Assembly (NCBI RefSeq): GCF_001078055.1
Contig: NZ_CP010777.1
Span: 3,377,001 to 3,441,000 of the forward strand
DNA from: Rufibacter radiotolerans
Lineage (GTDB): Bacteria; Bacteroidota; Bacteroidia; Cytophagales; Hymenobacteraceae
Length of the DNA stretch: 64,000 bases
Direction: 5' to 3'
Every line of letters starts with the position of its first letter. Positions within the stretch are counted from its first letter, which is position 1. Of this stretch, positions 1-7,612 are shown in pieces. The translations under genes and the position numbers were made by a program. The notes beneath the pieces are model-generated. The model did no database searches and was not told the DNA's origin. It was given only the letters and a program-made list of their open reading frames with translations.

Positions 1-146
1 AGGTTCTCGGTGTCTTTGCGCGAGATCACGTTTATTTTCTCGTTCCACTCCACATATAGTTCCGCTAGGCGGGCAAACTGCTGCTGTTGCTCTGGCGTGA
101 GATCAGGGAAATAATGGGTCAGGATATTCACGGAGGCTGCGTTCAT
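1..146 (-). CDS. rsmG: 16S rRNA (guanine-527-N7)-methyltransferase RsmG, N-terminal part
   Basis: This is the first 48 codons of a minus-strand gene that runs off the left edge. The translation begins MNAASVNILTHYFPDLTPEQ and continues through an LYVEWNEKINVISRKD segment, the conserved N-terminal signature of RsmG/GidB methyltransferases, which use SAM to methylate G527 of 16S rRNA in the decoding centre. The SAM-binding fold lies outside the window, so completeness cannot be judged. The ATG at 146-144 gives the expected RsmG N-terminus. The gene is in the same orientation as the sigma factor upstream but is separated from it by about 390 bp of repeat-rich spacer with a terminator, so it is probably its own transcription unit. 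Confidence 0.85.
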   Translation of the reverse strand, partial: MNAASVNILTHYFPDLTPEQQQQFARLAELYVEWNEKINVISRKDTEN

Positions 147-257
147 GGGCCAAAGATAAGGAAACGAGTCCTGAGTTCTGAGTCTTGAGTTCTGAGTTTG
201 CACAAGGTCTTCCTTGCATTAGTGTTTAGAGTCTATTTTTCAGGAAACAGGGTAAAA

Positions 258-407
258 GTAGGGACAGGGCTTGACCTGTCCGAAACGGTTCTGGCAGTAA
301 GTAGCTTCTAGTTGGAAAACTGCCCTTTCTCTACAATTAGGCTTTTCTGCTTGGCAGGCGCAGGTTGCGTGGGGAACCGCATCGGACAGGTCAAGCCCTG
401 TCCCTAC
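258..407. repeat. Inverted pair of a 26-nt dispersed repeat
   Basis: A 26-nt sequence that begins GTAGGGACAGGG and ends GACCTGTCCGA lies at 258-283. Its exact reverse complement lies at 382-407, enclosing about 98 bp. A third exact copy, in the second orientation, is at 52901-52926. Two exact facing copies could fold into a long hairpin. The function is unknown. Confidence 0.85.
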
Positions 408-426
408 AACGTTCCCATTCGGCCCT

Positions 427-462
427 GTTTTGGGGTTATTTTACCAAAAACAGGCCTGAAAC
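427..462. repeat. 36-nt dispersed palindrome, copy 1
   Basis: It matches the 36-nt family: a 16-nt arm GTTTTgGGCCTGTTTT, a 4-nt loop, and the reverse-complement arm. This copy is imperfect in the first arm. It lies 3' of the minus-strand sigma factor gene and touches the terminator hairpin at 458-498. Confidence 0.75.
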
Positions 463-498
463 AGATAGAGCAGCCTTTGGGGCTGCTCTATCTGTTTC
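458..498 (-). terminator. Intrinsic terminator for the sigma factor gene
   Basis: An 18-bp perfect stem (458-475 with 481-498) with a 5-nt loop lies 37 bp beyond the stop codon of the minus-strand sigma factor gene. The stem is capped by G/C-rich GCAGCC and its complement. The flanking T-tract is weak, so it might also act as a 3'-end stabiliser. Confidence 0.65.
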
Positions 499-534
499 AT
501 CTTTATTGTGCTACCTGATACGCACTACGTGCTA

Positions 535-1143
535 CTAAATAAGGTGCTTCTTGTTTTTTACCATGTCATAGAGCAACTCACGGGCGCGGTGCAGCTGGGC
601 CTTTACGGTTCCCAGGGGTGCGTTCAGCTCAGTGGCTATTTCCTCGTAAGAGAGCTCGTCAAAGTAGCGCAGGGTTACCAGGCGCTGGTATTTGTCTGGC
701 AGCTTGCTTACAATGTACTGCATGATCTCAATCTTCTGGTTCTTGATGGCCGTCTCCTGAGGGTTCAGGTTGTTGTCCTTGAAATCAATGGTGATCTCAT
801 CGCCGTTATCGATCTTGATGGCCGAGTCAATGCTCATAGTCTTGATCTTGTTCTTCCGGATGAAGTCAATACAGTTGTTGGTGGCAATTCTAAACAGCCA
901 GGTACTAAAGGCGTACTCTGGGTTGAATTTGTGGAGGTTACGGAAGGCTTTCGCGAATGCTTCAATGGTGAGATCTTCGGCGTCATCGGCGTTACGCACC
1001 ATCTTCAGGACCACGTGATAAACTGGCTTCTTGTAAATCTGCATCAGTTCCGCGTAGGCCTTCTCATCCCCCTCCTCTACCGCTGACTGGATCAGTTTAA
1101 AATCGTGTTTCGCTTTCGCGGAAAATTGCTTGTTTACTTCCAT
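535..1143 (-). CDS. RNA polymerase sigma factor, ECF/sigma-70 family
   Basis: A 202-residue sigma factor with region 2 (about residues 25-95: YKKPVYHVVLKMVRNADDAE, then AFSTWLFRIATNNCIDFIRK) and region 4 (about 140-195: LPDKYQRLVTLRYFDELSYE followed by an IATELNAPLGTVKAQLHRAR helix-turn-helix). It has no region 1 or 3, which makes it an extracytoplasmic-function type. It would direct RNA polymerase to a specific promoter set. No anti-sigma gene is adjacent, so the signal is unknown. It is the distal gene of a two-gene unit: its ATG lies inside the 3' end of the upstream glycosyltransferase gene (10-bp overlap), which suggests translational coupling. An 18-bp terminator hairpin follows it. Confidence 0.9.
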   Translation of the reverse strand: MEVNKQFSAKAKHDFKLIQSAVEEGDEKAYAELMQIYKKPVYHVVLKMVRNADDAEDLTIEAFAKAFRNLHKFNPEYAFSTWLFRIATNNCIDFIRKNKIKTMSIDSAIKIDNGDEITIDFKDNNLNPQETAIKNQKIEIMQYIVSKLPDKYQRLVTLRYFDELSYEEIATELNAPLGTVKAQLHRARELLYDMVKNKKHLI

Positions 1144-2264
1144 CTTATCTTTTTAGTCATTAATACAGAGATGCCAATCCCTATATAGTTGAGATAATAC
1201 CCTAGTTCCAGAACAGGCAAGAGCCACCAGGAGAGTGGATCTTGCAGTCGGCGGGCTACCGCCATGTAAATTGCCCAGACCGCCACGTACCTTGCTCCAA
1301 TAATAACGCCAACATAAGGCGTTTGGTGCTGCAAGCCTAAAAGAACTAGTGATATTATATAAAATAATATATTTGACAGGACAAAAAGTCCGATTCTGAA
1401 CCGCTCTGCGCCAGAATACTGGCGACCTGCCGCCATGTGTCTCCGCTTCTGTTTCCACCAGTTGCGCCACTTCGTCTCGGGGGAGCTTTGCGTGTGGCTC
1501 TCGGCGTCCAGCATGATCTGTACGGTTGAATGCCGCGCGGCCTCCTGCACAAATAAATCATCGTCGCCGCCCAGTGATCTGATGTGGGAGGAAAACCCTT
1601 TGTTCCGGAAGAAAGTCGATTTTGTATAAGCCAGATTTCGGCCGACACCCATGTACGCTTTGCCCCGCTTGGCAAACGACAGATACTGCATCGCGGTCAA
1701 GAAGGTTTCAAACCGAATTAAATGATTTAAGAATCCATATATCTGCATATACGGAGAAACGCCTAAAACGATGTCGTTCCCGCCCACAAAACCACCGGCC
1801 ATGCGCTGTGCCCAGCGGTCAGAAGCCGGCCGGCAATCTGCGTCTGTAAAGAGAAGGTGCTCATTTTGAGCTGCTTTCACGCCAAGGAAAAGAGCGTATT
1901 TCTTGGGGCTCATGAGCGCCGGCGTTTCCTTTACCCGCACTAATTTAAGGCAAGGATTTTCCAACTGATATTCTTTCACCAGCACGTGGGTGCCGTCCCA
2001 GGAGCGGTCATCAATAAGGATAACCTCATAGGGCTGCGGGTAGTCCTGCTGCAGCAATAAGGGCAACAACTCCTGCAGGTTCTCTACCTCATTGTGGGCG
2101 GCCACTAGAATAGAGAGCGGCGGCAAGGCGGCGGGGTCCTGCGGCACGGGGTCTTTGTGGAACGCCAGCGGCAGAAAGTAATAAAGCTCATAGAAAAACT
2201 GCACCAGCACACAGGCACCTAGCAGGTATAGGAGAAAATTCTGGAGTAGAAGTGTGTAATCCAA
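1134..2264 (-). CDS. Membrane-bound family 2 glycosyltransferase
   Basis: The protein has an N-terminal membrane segment (LLLQNFLLYLLGACVLVQFF), a GT-A domain opening with LSILVAAHNEVENLQ and VILIDDRSWDGT, the metal-binding LFTDADCRP, an acidic GGDDDLF motif, and three C-terminal membrane segments. This architecture fits an inner-membrane glycosyltransferase that moves a sugar from a nucleotide donor to a lipid or polysaccharide acceptor; the acceptor is not deducible. The frame is open up to 2420, but that extension covers the divergent tgt promoter and contains no ATG. I place the start at a TTG (2264-2262), about 20 nt after a TATTTTTG -7 box, giving 376 residues. The start is uncertain. 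The gene overlaps the sigma factor gene by 10 bp. Confidence 0.75.
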   Translation of the reverse strand: MDYTLLLQNFLLYLLGACVLVQFFYELYYFLPLAFHKDPVPQDPAALPPLSILVAAHNEVENLQELLPLLLQQDYPQPYEVILIDDRSWDGTHVLVKEYQLENPCLKLVRVKETPALMSPKKYALFLGVKAAQNEHLLFTDADCRPASDRWAQRMAGGFVGGNDIVLGVSPYMQIYGFLNHLIRFETFLTAMQYLSFAKRGKAYMGVGRNLAYTKSTFFRNKGFSSHIRSLGGDDDLFVQEAARHSTVQIMLDAESHTQSSPETKWRNWWKQKRRHMAAGRQYSGAERFRIGLFVLSNILFYIISLVLLGLQHQTPYVGVIIGARYVAVWAIYMAVARRLQDPLSWWLLPVLELGYYLNYIGIGISVLMTKKIRWK

Positions 2265-2283
2265 GGCGAATGAAAACTGAAAC

Positions 2284-2291
2284 CAAAAATA
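2284..2291 (-). promoter_or_regulatory. Putative -7 box for the glycosyltransferase-sigma operon
   Basis: On the minus strand this reads TATTTTTG, a match to the Bacteroidota -7 consensus TAnnTTTG. A TTG lies 22 bp upstream as a weak -33 element. It supports a translation start near 2264 rather than the longest open frame. Confidence 0.4.
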
Positions 2292-2346
2292 GCACAAATT
2301 TTGGTGTGCCCCGCAACGCCCGGGCGGTGAAACGGGCGGTTGTTTG

Positions 2347-2354
2347 TATCTTTG
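2347..2354 (+). promoter_or_regulatory. Putative -7 box for tgt
   Basis: TATCTTTG matches the Bacteroidota -7 consensus TAnnTTTG and lies about 80 bp before the tgt start codon. No good TTTG -33 element is present at the ideal spacing. Confidence 0.45.
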
Positions 2355-2434
2355 CTGTTTGGAGAAGCGGTTATAGTCAAAAGCGTGGCCCGTAACCTCA
2401 CAAGAAGGCTTCCCCAGCACTTTACCTATTGCAC

Positions 2435-3565
2435 ATGACCTTTGATTTAGTAGCGAAAGATCCCGCTTCCAAAGCCCGGGCCGGGGTACTCACCACCGCC
2501 CACGGCAATATACAGACCCCTATTTTTATGCCGGTGGGCACCGCCGGTACCGTAAAGGCTGTGCACCAGCGCGAACTCAAAGAAGACGTAAAGGCCCAGA
2601 TCATTTTGGGCAACACCTATCACCTGTATTTAAGGCCGGGCCTGGGCGTGCTGGAGAAAGCCGGCGGCCTGCATAAATTCAACGGTTGGGACTTCCCCAT
2701 CCTAACCGACAGCGGCGGGTACCAGGTTTTCTCGCTTTCAGGCACCCGCAAGATCATTGAGGAAGGCGTGAAATTCAGGAGCCACATTGACGGTTCCACC
2801 CACCTGTTCACCCCAGAGAACGTGATGGACACTCAGCGCACCATTGGCGCCGACATTATCATGGCCTTTGACGAGTGCACGCCCTACCCCTGTGACTACC
2901 ACTACGCCAAGAACTCCATGGACCGCACGCACCGCTGGCTGCAGCGCTGCATTGACCGCTTTGACACCACAGAGGGCAAGTACGGCTATGAGCAAACCCT
3001 CTTCCCTATTGTGCAGGGCAGTACCTACAAAGACCTGAGAATCCAGTCGGCGGAGATGATTGCCAGCAAAAACCGCCCCGGCAACGCCATTGGTGGCTTG
3101 TCTGTGGGTGAGCCCGCCGAGATGATGTATGAGATGACCGAACTGGTCTGCGACATACTGCCCGCCGATAAACCGCGTTACCTCATGGGCGTGGGCACAC
3201 CGGCCAACATCCTGGAGAACATCGCCCTGGGCGTAGACATGTTTGACTGCGTGTTGCCTACCCGCAACGCGCGCAACGGCATGCTGTTCACCACGCAGGG
3301 CATCATCAATATCAGGAATGAACGCTGGAAAGAAGACTTCTCGCCTATTGACTCTGAGTTAGGCGGCTACGCCAGCACGTTCTACAGCAAAGCCTATCTG
3401 CGTCATTTGATGCACGCCACCGAGATGCTGGGCGCCCAGATTGCCAGCGTGCACAACATCACCTTTTACCTCTGGCTGGTGGGCCAGGCCCGCGAGCAGA
3501 TCATAGCCGGCACCTTTGCTACTTGGAAAGACCAGATGGTAAAGAAACTTATGACGAGACTTTAA
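2435..3565 (+). CDS. tgt: Queuine/preQ1 tRNA-ribosyltransferase
   Basis: A 376-residue TIM-barrel tRNA-guanine transglycosylase, which exchanges guanine-34 of tRNAs with GUN anticodons for preQ1 in queuosine synthesis. Visible are the active-site motif DSGGYQVFSL (Asp92), a GGLSVGEP substrate loop, and GVDMFDCVLPTRNARNG with the likely nucleophile Asp268. The family normally binds structural zinc through C-x-C-x2-C and a later His. Here the three Cys positions are Leu309, Gly311 and Ser314, while His340 is kept, so the zinc site looks lost. The ATG at 2435 was chosen over a TTG two codons upstream. The next gene is an LptF/LptG-type permease on the same strand. Confidence 0.93.
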   Translation: MTFDLVAKDPASKARAGVLTTAHGNIQTPIFMPVGTAGTVKAVHQRELKEDVKAQIILGNTYHLYLRPGLGVLEKAGGLHKFNGWDFPILTDSGGYQVFSLSGTRKIIEEGVKFRSHIDGSTHLFTPENVMDTQRTIGADIIMAFDECTPYPCDYHYAKNSMDRTHRWLQRCIDRFDTTEGKYGYEQTLFPIVQGSTYKDLRIQSAEMIASKNRPGNAIGGLSVGEPAEMMYEMTELVCDILPADKPRYLMGVGTPANILENIALGVDMFDCVLPTRNARNGMLFTTQGIINIRNERWKEDFSPIDSELGGYASTFYSKAYLRHLMHATEMLGAQIASVHNITFYLWLVGQAREQIIAGTFATWKDQMVKKLMTRL

Positions 3566-3660
3566 TTAATAATTAGTAATTAAGAATTAATAATTAGAAA
3601 ATCTTGCCCCATTCGTTGGAGAAAGTTCTTAATTGTTAATTATTAATTCATAATTAAGAA
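3563..3660 (+). repeat. AT-rich word repeat before the permease start
   Basis: The spacer between tgt and the permease is built from shuffled copies of words such as TTAATTATTAAT and AATTAGTAATTAAG. It ends 3 bp before the GTG start of the next gene. Similar simple-word tracts precede several starts in the window. Confidence 0.55.
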
Positions 3661-3663
3661 AGC

Positions 3664-4740
3664 GTGAAGCTATTAGATAAATACATCCTTAAGAAGTTCC
3701 TGACCACGTTCGTGTTTGTGGTACTCATCTTGATGGCCGTGATCTGCGTGATTGACTTTGTGGAGAAGAACGATGACTTCATCCAGAACAATCTCTCTGT
3801 GAAGACCATTCTGCTGGATTATTACATCAACCTGATTCCGTTTTACGCCAACCTGCTCAGCCCTATCACGGTCTTTATTGCCACCGTGTTTGTGACGGCC
3901 AAGCTGGCCTCGCACACCGAGGTTGTGGCCATTCTGAGCAGTGGGGTGTCGTTTAAGCGCATGCTGGTGCCCTACATCATTGGGTCGGTGGTGATTGGTA
4001 TCTTTATCTTCTTCTTCTCTTCCTACGTGATCCCGAACGCCAACAAAACCCGCGTGGCCTTTGAGATCAAATACGTCAAAAACCCCTACACCTTTGAAGG
4101 CCGCAACGTGCACTTCAGAATTGGGCCTGACTCCTACGTGTACCTGGAAAGCTATAACAACCACGCCAACGTGGGCTACAAGTTCACCCTGGAAACCATC
4201 AAAAACCAAGAACTCATCCGCAAACTTTCCTCCGAGTCCATCCGGTGGGACAGCACCAAGCAGAAGTGGCACCTGGACGCCTATACCCTCAGGGTCTTCA
4301 ACGGCGACAAGGAGACCATTACCCACGGCGGGGCTGTAGACACCACCCTTAACCTGCTGCCCAAAGACTTCGCCAGTACCTACCGCCTGAAAGAGACTTT
4401 AACTAACGCCGAACTGAACGCCCTCATCAAAGAAAAGCAGCTGCGCGGCTCCACCGATGTGGAAATGTACATGACCGAGAAATACGAGCGCATGAGTTAC
4501 CCGTTCGCCATTACCGTACTCACCGTGATTGGCGTGATTCTGAGTTCACGGAAAGTGCGCGGGGGCGTGGGTCTGCAGATTGCATTGGGGTTCGTGCTGG
4601 CGTTTATCTTTATCATTTTTGTGATGATGAGCCGAAGCCTGGCCTCGGTGGGTGGAATTCCGCCGCAACTGGCGGCTTTTGTGCCGCTGGCGGTGTTCAC
4701 AGTCATTGGCATAGTCCTCTACCGAACGGTACCAAGGTAG
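3664..4740 (+). CDS. LptF/LptG-family permease (YjgP/YjgQ)
   Basis: A 358-residue inner-membrane protein of the LptF/LptG family, which with ATPase LptB extracts lipopolysaccharide from the inner membrane for transport to the outer membrane. It has an N-terminal pair of membrane helices (FLTTFVFVVLILMAVICVID and further LLSPITVFIATVFV), a third helix near residues 105-125, a periplasmic beta-rich domain (about 130-270), and C-terminal helices with the ILSSRKVRGGVGLQIALGF segment typical of the family. LptF and LptG cannot be told apart from sequence alone. Translation starts at GTG 3664. It lies about 100 bp after tgt on the same strand, a common neighbour pair in Bacteroidota. Confidence 0.88.
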   Translation: MKLLDKYILKKFLTTFVFVVLILMAVICVIDFVEKNDDFIQNNLSVKTILLDYYINLIPFYANLLSPITVFIATVFVTAKLASHTEVVAILSSGVSFKRMLVPYIIGSVVIGIFIFFFSSYVIPNANKTRVAFEIKYVKNPYTFEGRNVHFRIGPDSYVYLESYNNHANVGYKFTLETIKNQELIRKLSSESIRWDSTKQKWHLDAYTLRVFNGDKETITHGGAVDTTLNLLPKDFASTYRLKETLTNAELNALIKEKQLRGSTDVEMYMTEKYERMSYPFAITVLTVIGVILSSRKVRGGVGLQIALGFVLAFIFIIFVMMSRSLASVGGIPPQLAAFVPLAVFTVIGIVLYRTVPR

Positions 4741-4781
4741 TTGTTGGTGGTTAGTTGTTAGTAGTTAGTTCAAAGCATTTC

Positions 4782-4952
4782 TCTGGCGCGAGTCTCCAGA
4801 CTCGTGACGAAGGATGAAGTAAGTCTCCAGACTCACCGGAAACTGCGGACAGAAAGGCTATTGTTCAGCAAGGTAAATTCGCTACTGTCGAAGCGAAGGT
4901 AGTCTGGAGACTACCTAGCACCCCATGTCACGAGTCGGAGACTCGCGCCAGA
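4782..4952. repeat. Long inverted-repeat element, about 175 bp, copy 1
   Basis: The ends TCTGGCGCGAGTCTCCAGAC and GACTCGCGCCAGA are near-complementary. An internal palindrome GGTAGTCTGGAGACTACC lies at 4899-4916. A second copy with the same ends and the same internal palindrome is at 54509-54694. There is no coding capacity, so it resembles a miniature, non-autonomous mobile element or a large REP-like hairpin. Confidence 0.75.
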
Positions 4953-4985
4953 ACCAGAAGGAATTTTAATAGAAAGATAATAAGC

Positions 4986-5021
4986 GTTTTGGGCCTATTT
5001 TTAGAGAAACGACCCTAAAAC
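4986..5021. repeat. 36-nt dispersed palindrome, copy 2
   Basis: Exactly 36 nt from GTTTTGGGCC to CTAAAAC with several mismatches between arms. It sits between the permease gene and the EamA gene, about 25 bp before the EamA start. Confidence 0.65.
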
Positions 5022-5045
5022 AGATTCATCCTTTATACCATCATT

Positions 5046-5984
5046 TTGTCAGCTTCTCACTCTTCTACCCCGCGCTTTAAAGATTACCTGGAGCTTCACT
5101 TCATCATTCTGCTGTGGGGTTTTACCGCTATTCTGGGTAAGTTGATTTCCATCCCGGCGGTGGAGTTGGTTTTGTACCGGACTATTCTGGCGGCTATTGC
5201 CCTGGCGGTGGTAATTAGGTTCAAAGGTGGTTCCTTTAAGATTGGCCGGCAGAATATTGTCAAGATTGTGGGGGTGGGCTTTATGATTGCCGCCCACTGG
5301 ATTCTGTTCTTCGCCTCGGCAAGGGTTTCCTCGGTTTCAATTTGTCTAGCGGGTATGTCTACAGCCAGCCTCTGGACCTCGCTGCTGGAGCCTATGTTCA
5401 CCAAGAAAAAGATTAAGCCGCATGAAGTGGGGTTGGCCATTCTCATCATCATCGGCTTGTACATCATCTTCCGGTTTGAGTTTGACCACGTAGTGGGAAT
5501 TAGCATGGCGTTAGGGTCGGCATTTCTGGCCGCCTGTTTTACCATCATCAACAGTAACCTCACCAAGACCCACGCCCCCGCTACCATTACCTGCTTTGAG
5601 ATGGCCGGCGCCTTCCTCGCTACCGCGCTGTTTCTGCCCTTCTACCGCACCTGGATGACCGAAACCGGCACCCTCCAACTGGCTGTGAACTTGTGGGATG
5701 TGCTTTGGATTGGGATTCTAGCGTTGGTCTGCACGGTGTATGCCTATACCGGCGCCGTGCGCCTGATGCAGAAGTTCAGCGCCTATACCATGAACCTGAC
5801 CGTAAACATGGAACCAGTCTATGGCATCATCCTGGCCTGGTTTATCTTCAAGGAAGGCGAGCAAATGTCGGCGGGGTTCTATTATGGGGCCAGCATTATC
5901 CTGTTCAGCGTGTTTCTGCACCCCATTCTGGAAGGCATCAGAAACCGCCGCATCAGAAGGCTACAGGACTCCCTGCCAAACTGA
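5046..5984 (+). CDS. EamA/DMT-family transporter
   Basis: A 312-residue integral membrane protein with about ten predicted hydrophobic helices arranged as two EamA repeats (about residues 15-145 and 155-295), the drug/metabolite transporter fold. Family members export amino acids, nucleotides or drugs, or import metabolites; the substrate cannot be inferred. Signature stretches are ILLWGFTAILGKLISIPAVE in the first helix and a late VNMEPVYGIILAWFIFKEGE, typical of the second repeat. Translation appears to start at TTG 5046, since no ATG lies nearby upstream in frame. The 3' end overlaps the convergent ispE gene by 24 bp. Confidence 0.85.
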   Translation: MSASHSSTPRFKDYLELHFIILLWGFTAILGKLISIPAVELVLYRTILAAIALAVVIRFKGGSFKIGRQNIVKIVGVGFMIAAHWILFFASARVSSVSICLAGMSTASLWTSLLEPMFTKKKIKPHEVGLAILIIIGLYIIFRFEFDHVVGISMALGSAFLAACFTIINSNLTKTHAPATITCFEMAGAFLATALFLPFYRTWMTETGTLQLAVNLWDVLWIGILALVCTVYAYTGAVRLMQKFSAYTMNLTVNMEPVYGIILAWFIFKEGEQMSAGFYYGASIILFSVFLHPILEGIRNRRIRRLQDSLPN

Positions 5985-6773
5985 GTACTCCTTCGGGAAC
6001 GGTAATGGGGGCACTGGTGGCGTTTTAAACAACCCGTACATGGTAGACCCAGACCCCGACATAGACGCATAGACCGCACCCATTCCATAGAGCTGTTTCT
6101 TGATCTCCTGAAGCAGCGGGTACTTAGGAAACAGGCTCGCCTCAAAATCATTTACCACGGTATCTTTCCATGCAGTAATCTCCTGGGCCAAAAGCGTTTT
6201 AAGGCTGTTTTCTGGAAAACGCGGCGAAACCCCGGCGTAGGCCTCGGCGGTACTAATGGCAAGATTGGGGTACACTAATAGTATATACCACCCGGTCAAG
6301 TCCACCGATATAGGCTCAAACACATCCCCTTTCTCAACGGCCAGCACCGGTTTATTCTGCACAAAGAAGGCGCAGTCGCTGCCCAGTGGCCGGGCATAGT
6401 TTTCCAGTTGCTCAGAAGAAAGGTTGAGTTTAAAAAGTTCGTTCAGGATTTTAAGCGTAAAGGCCGCATCAGAAGAGCCGCCTCCCAGGCCTGCCCCCAT
6501 GGGGATGACCTTGTGCAGGTGCATCTGGATAGGCGGTAACCCGAAATCCTTCTGCAGCAATTGATAGGCCTTCCAGCACAGGTTGGCCTTAGGCTCCCCC
6601 GGCACCGGCAACCCCGACAAGGTAAATGTAGATTCTCCTTGCGCCGGCAGAATCTCCAACGCATCGGTCCACTGCACGGGATAAAAGCAGGACACCAGGT
6701 TATGGAAACCATCGGGCCGTTTCTCCACTAACTGTAACCCCAGGTTTATCTTCGCGTTCGGGAATTGAATCAT
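5961..6773 (-). CDS. ispE: 4-diphosphocytidyl-2-C-methyl-D-erythritol kinase
   Basis: A 270-residue GHMP-family kinase that phosphorylates CDP-methylerythritol in the non-mevalonate isoprenoid pathway. Evidence is the N-terminal FPNAKINLGLQLVEKRPDGF motif, the glycine-rich ATP loop PMGAGLGGGSSDAA, and the C-terminal SGSGSTMYGLF motif. The length is a little under the usual 280-290 residues. It is transcribed toward the EamA gene and overlaps its end tail-to-tail by 24 bp, so there is no room for a terminator between them. A near-consensus TATCTTGC lies just before the ATG. Confidence 0.93.
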   Translation of the reverse strand: MIQFPNAKINLGLQLVEKRPDGFHNLVSCFYPVQWTDALEILPAQGESTFTLSGLPVPGEPKANLCWKAYQLLQKDFGLPPIQMHLHKVIPMGAGLGGGSSDAAFTLKILNELFKLNLSSEQLENYARPLGSDCAFFVQNKPVLAVEKGDVFEPISVDLTGWYILLVYPNLAISTAEAYAGVSPRFPENSLKTLLAQEITAWKDTVVNDFEASLFPKYPLLQEIKKQLYGMGAVYASMSGSGSTMYGLFKTPPVPPLPFPKEYSVWQGVL

Positions 6774-6866
6774 GCTGCAAGATAGTAGTGATTGGTTATT
6801 AGTTGTTAGTGTTTAATGTCCATGAAGCAGTGAATAGCAATACAAAAGCAAAATTTGGTACCTTTC

Positions 6867-6902
6867 GTTTTGGAGCCGTTTTCTGAAAAACAGGCTCAAA
6901 AT
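6867..6902. repeat. 36-nt dispersed palindrome, copy 3
   Basis: Thirty-six nt from GTTTTGGAGCC to GGCTCAAAAT, in the divergent spacer between ispE and the sugar-transferase gene. This is one of the few copies at 5' rather than 3' gene ends. Confidence 0.65.
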
Positions 6903-6997
6903 GGGTTTGCATGGAATTGTTATCATCGCACTTCTTTATAGATAATTTAGCCCACTCATTAGCACATCAGCACCTTTAAGAATTAGCACATTAGCAA

Positions 6998-7612
6998 ATG
7001 TACCAACCCCACGGAAAACGCCTTTTAGACCTTCTGCTTGCCGGTGCCGCCTTGGTGGTGCTTTGGCCGGTCATTCTGGTGGTGGCGGCAGTGCTGTGGA
7101 TTGGATTTAAGGGCCAGGTACTGTTCAAGCAACCGCGTCCGGGTCTGCACGGCAACCCTTTCCTGTTCTACAAGTTCGTGACCATGACCAATGCCCAGGA
7201 TAGGTTCGGGCAGTTGCTGCCTGATGCCCAGCGCCTCACTCCGCTGGGGAAGTTCATCAGAAAAACCTCGTTAGACGAATTGCCCCAGCTTTTTAATGTA
7301 CTGCGCGGCGATATGAGCATTGTCGGCCCCCGGCCGCTGTTGATGGAATACCTTCCGCTTTACTCACCGGAGCAGGCGCGACGGCACCAGGTAAAACCGG
7401 GCATTACGGGGTGGGCCCAGGTAAACGGCCGGAACCTGCTTAGTTGGGAAGAAAAGTTTACCTTTGATGTGTGGTACGTGGAACATCTGTCTCTAAAAGT
7501 AGATCTGATGATCCTTTGGCGTACCATACGGCACCTGTTCAAGCCCGACGGTATTTCGGCGCCCGGCACTGCCACCATGGAACGCTTTACCGGTTCTGCC
7601 AACAAACCATGA
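6998..7612 (+). CDS. Polyprenyl-phosphate phosphosugar transferase (PglC/EpsL-like)
   Basis: A 204-residue monotopic phosphoglycosyl transferase that moves a sugar phosphate from a UDP-sugar to undecaprenyl phosphate on the inner membrane. It has one N-terminal membrane segment (LLDLLLAGAALVVLWPVILV), the catalytic Asp-Glu pair in TSLDELPQLFNVLRGDMS, then IVGPRPLLMEYLPLY and PGITGWAQVNGRN. It is the first of three genes joined by ATGA overlaps with an acetyltransferase and an aminotransferase, the same trio as pglC-pglD-pglE or epsL-epsM-epsN. The likely substrate is therefore a UDP-diamino-trideoxyhexose such as UDP-diacetylbacillosamine; this is inferred from context. Confidence 0.87.
   Translation: MYQPHGKRLLDLLLAGAALVVLWPVILVVAAVLWIGFKGQVLFKQPRPGLHGNPFLFYKFVTMTNAQDRFGQLLPDAQRLTPLGKFIRKTSLDELPQLFNVLRGDMSIVGPRPLLMEYLPLYSPEQARRHQVKPGITGWAQVNGRNLLSWEEKFTFDVWYVEHLSLKVDLMILWRTIRHLFKPDGISAPGTATMERFTGSANKP

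Larger units (their letters stand above)
147..534. other. Repeat-rich spacer between rsmG and the sigma factor gene
   Basis: No gene is supported in these 388 bases. They hold a direct repeat of the word GAGTTCTGAGT near 172-198, two facing copies of a 26-nt repeat (258-283 and 382-407), one copy of the 36-nt dispersed palindrome (427-462) and a strong terminator hairpin (458-498). Open frames crossing this stretch look like shadows of the repeats or of the sigma factor on the other strand. Confidence 0.7.

Noticed and set aside
508..1086. A 192-codon plus-strand frame opposite the sigma factor gene
   Set aside because: Its reverse complement encodes an unmistakable sigma factor; the plus-strand translation has no family features.
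1134..2420. The full 428-codon frame of the glycosyltransferase
   Set aside because: The first 52 codons cover the divergent tgt promoter, contain no ATG-led family sequence, and a -7 box points to a start near 2264.
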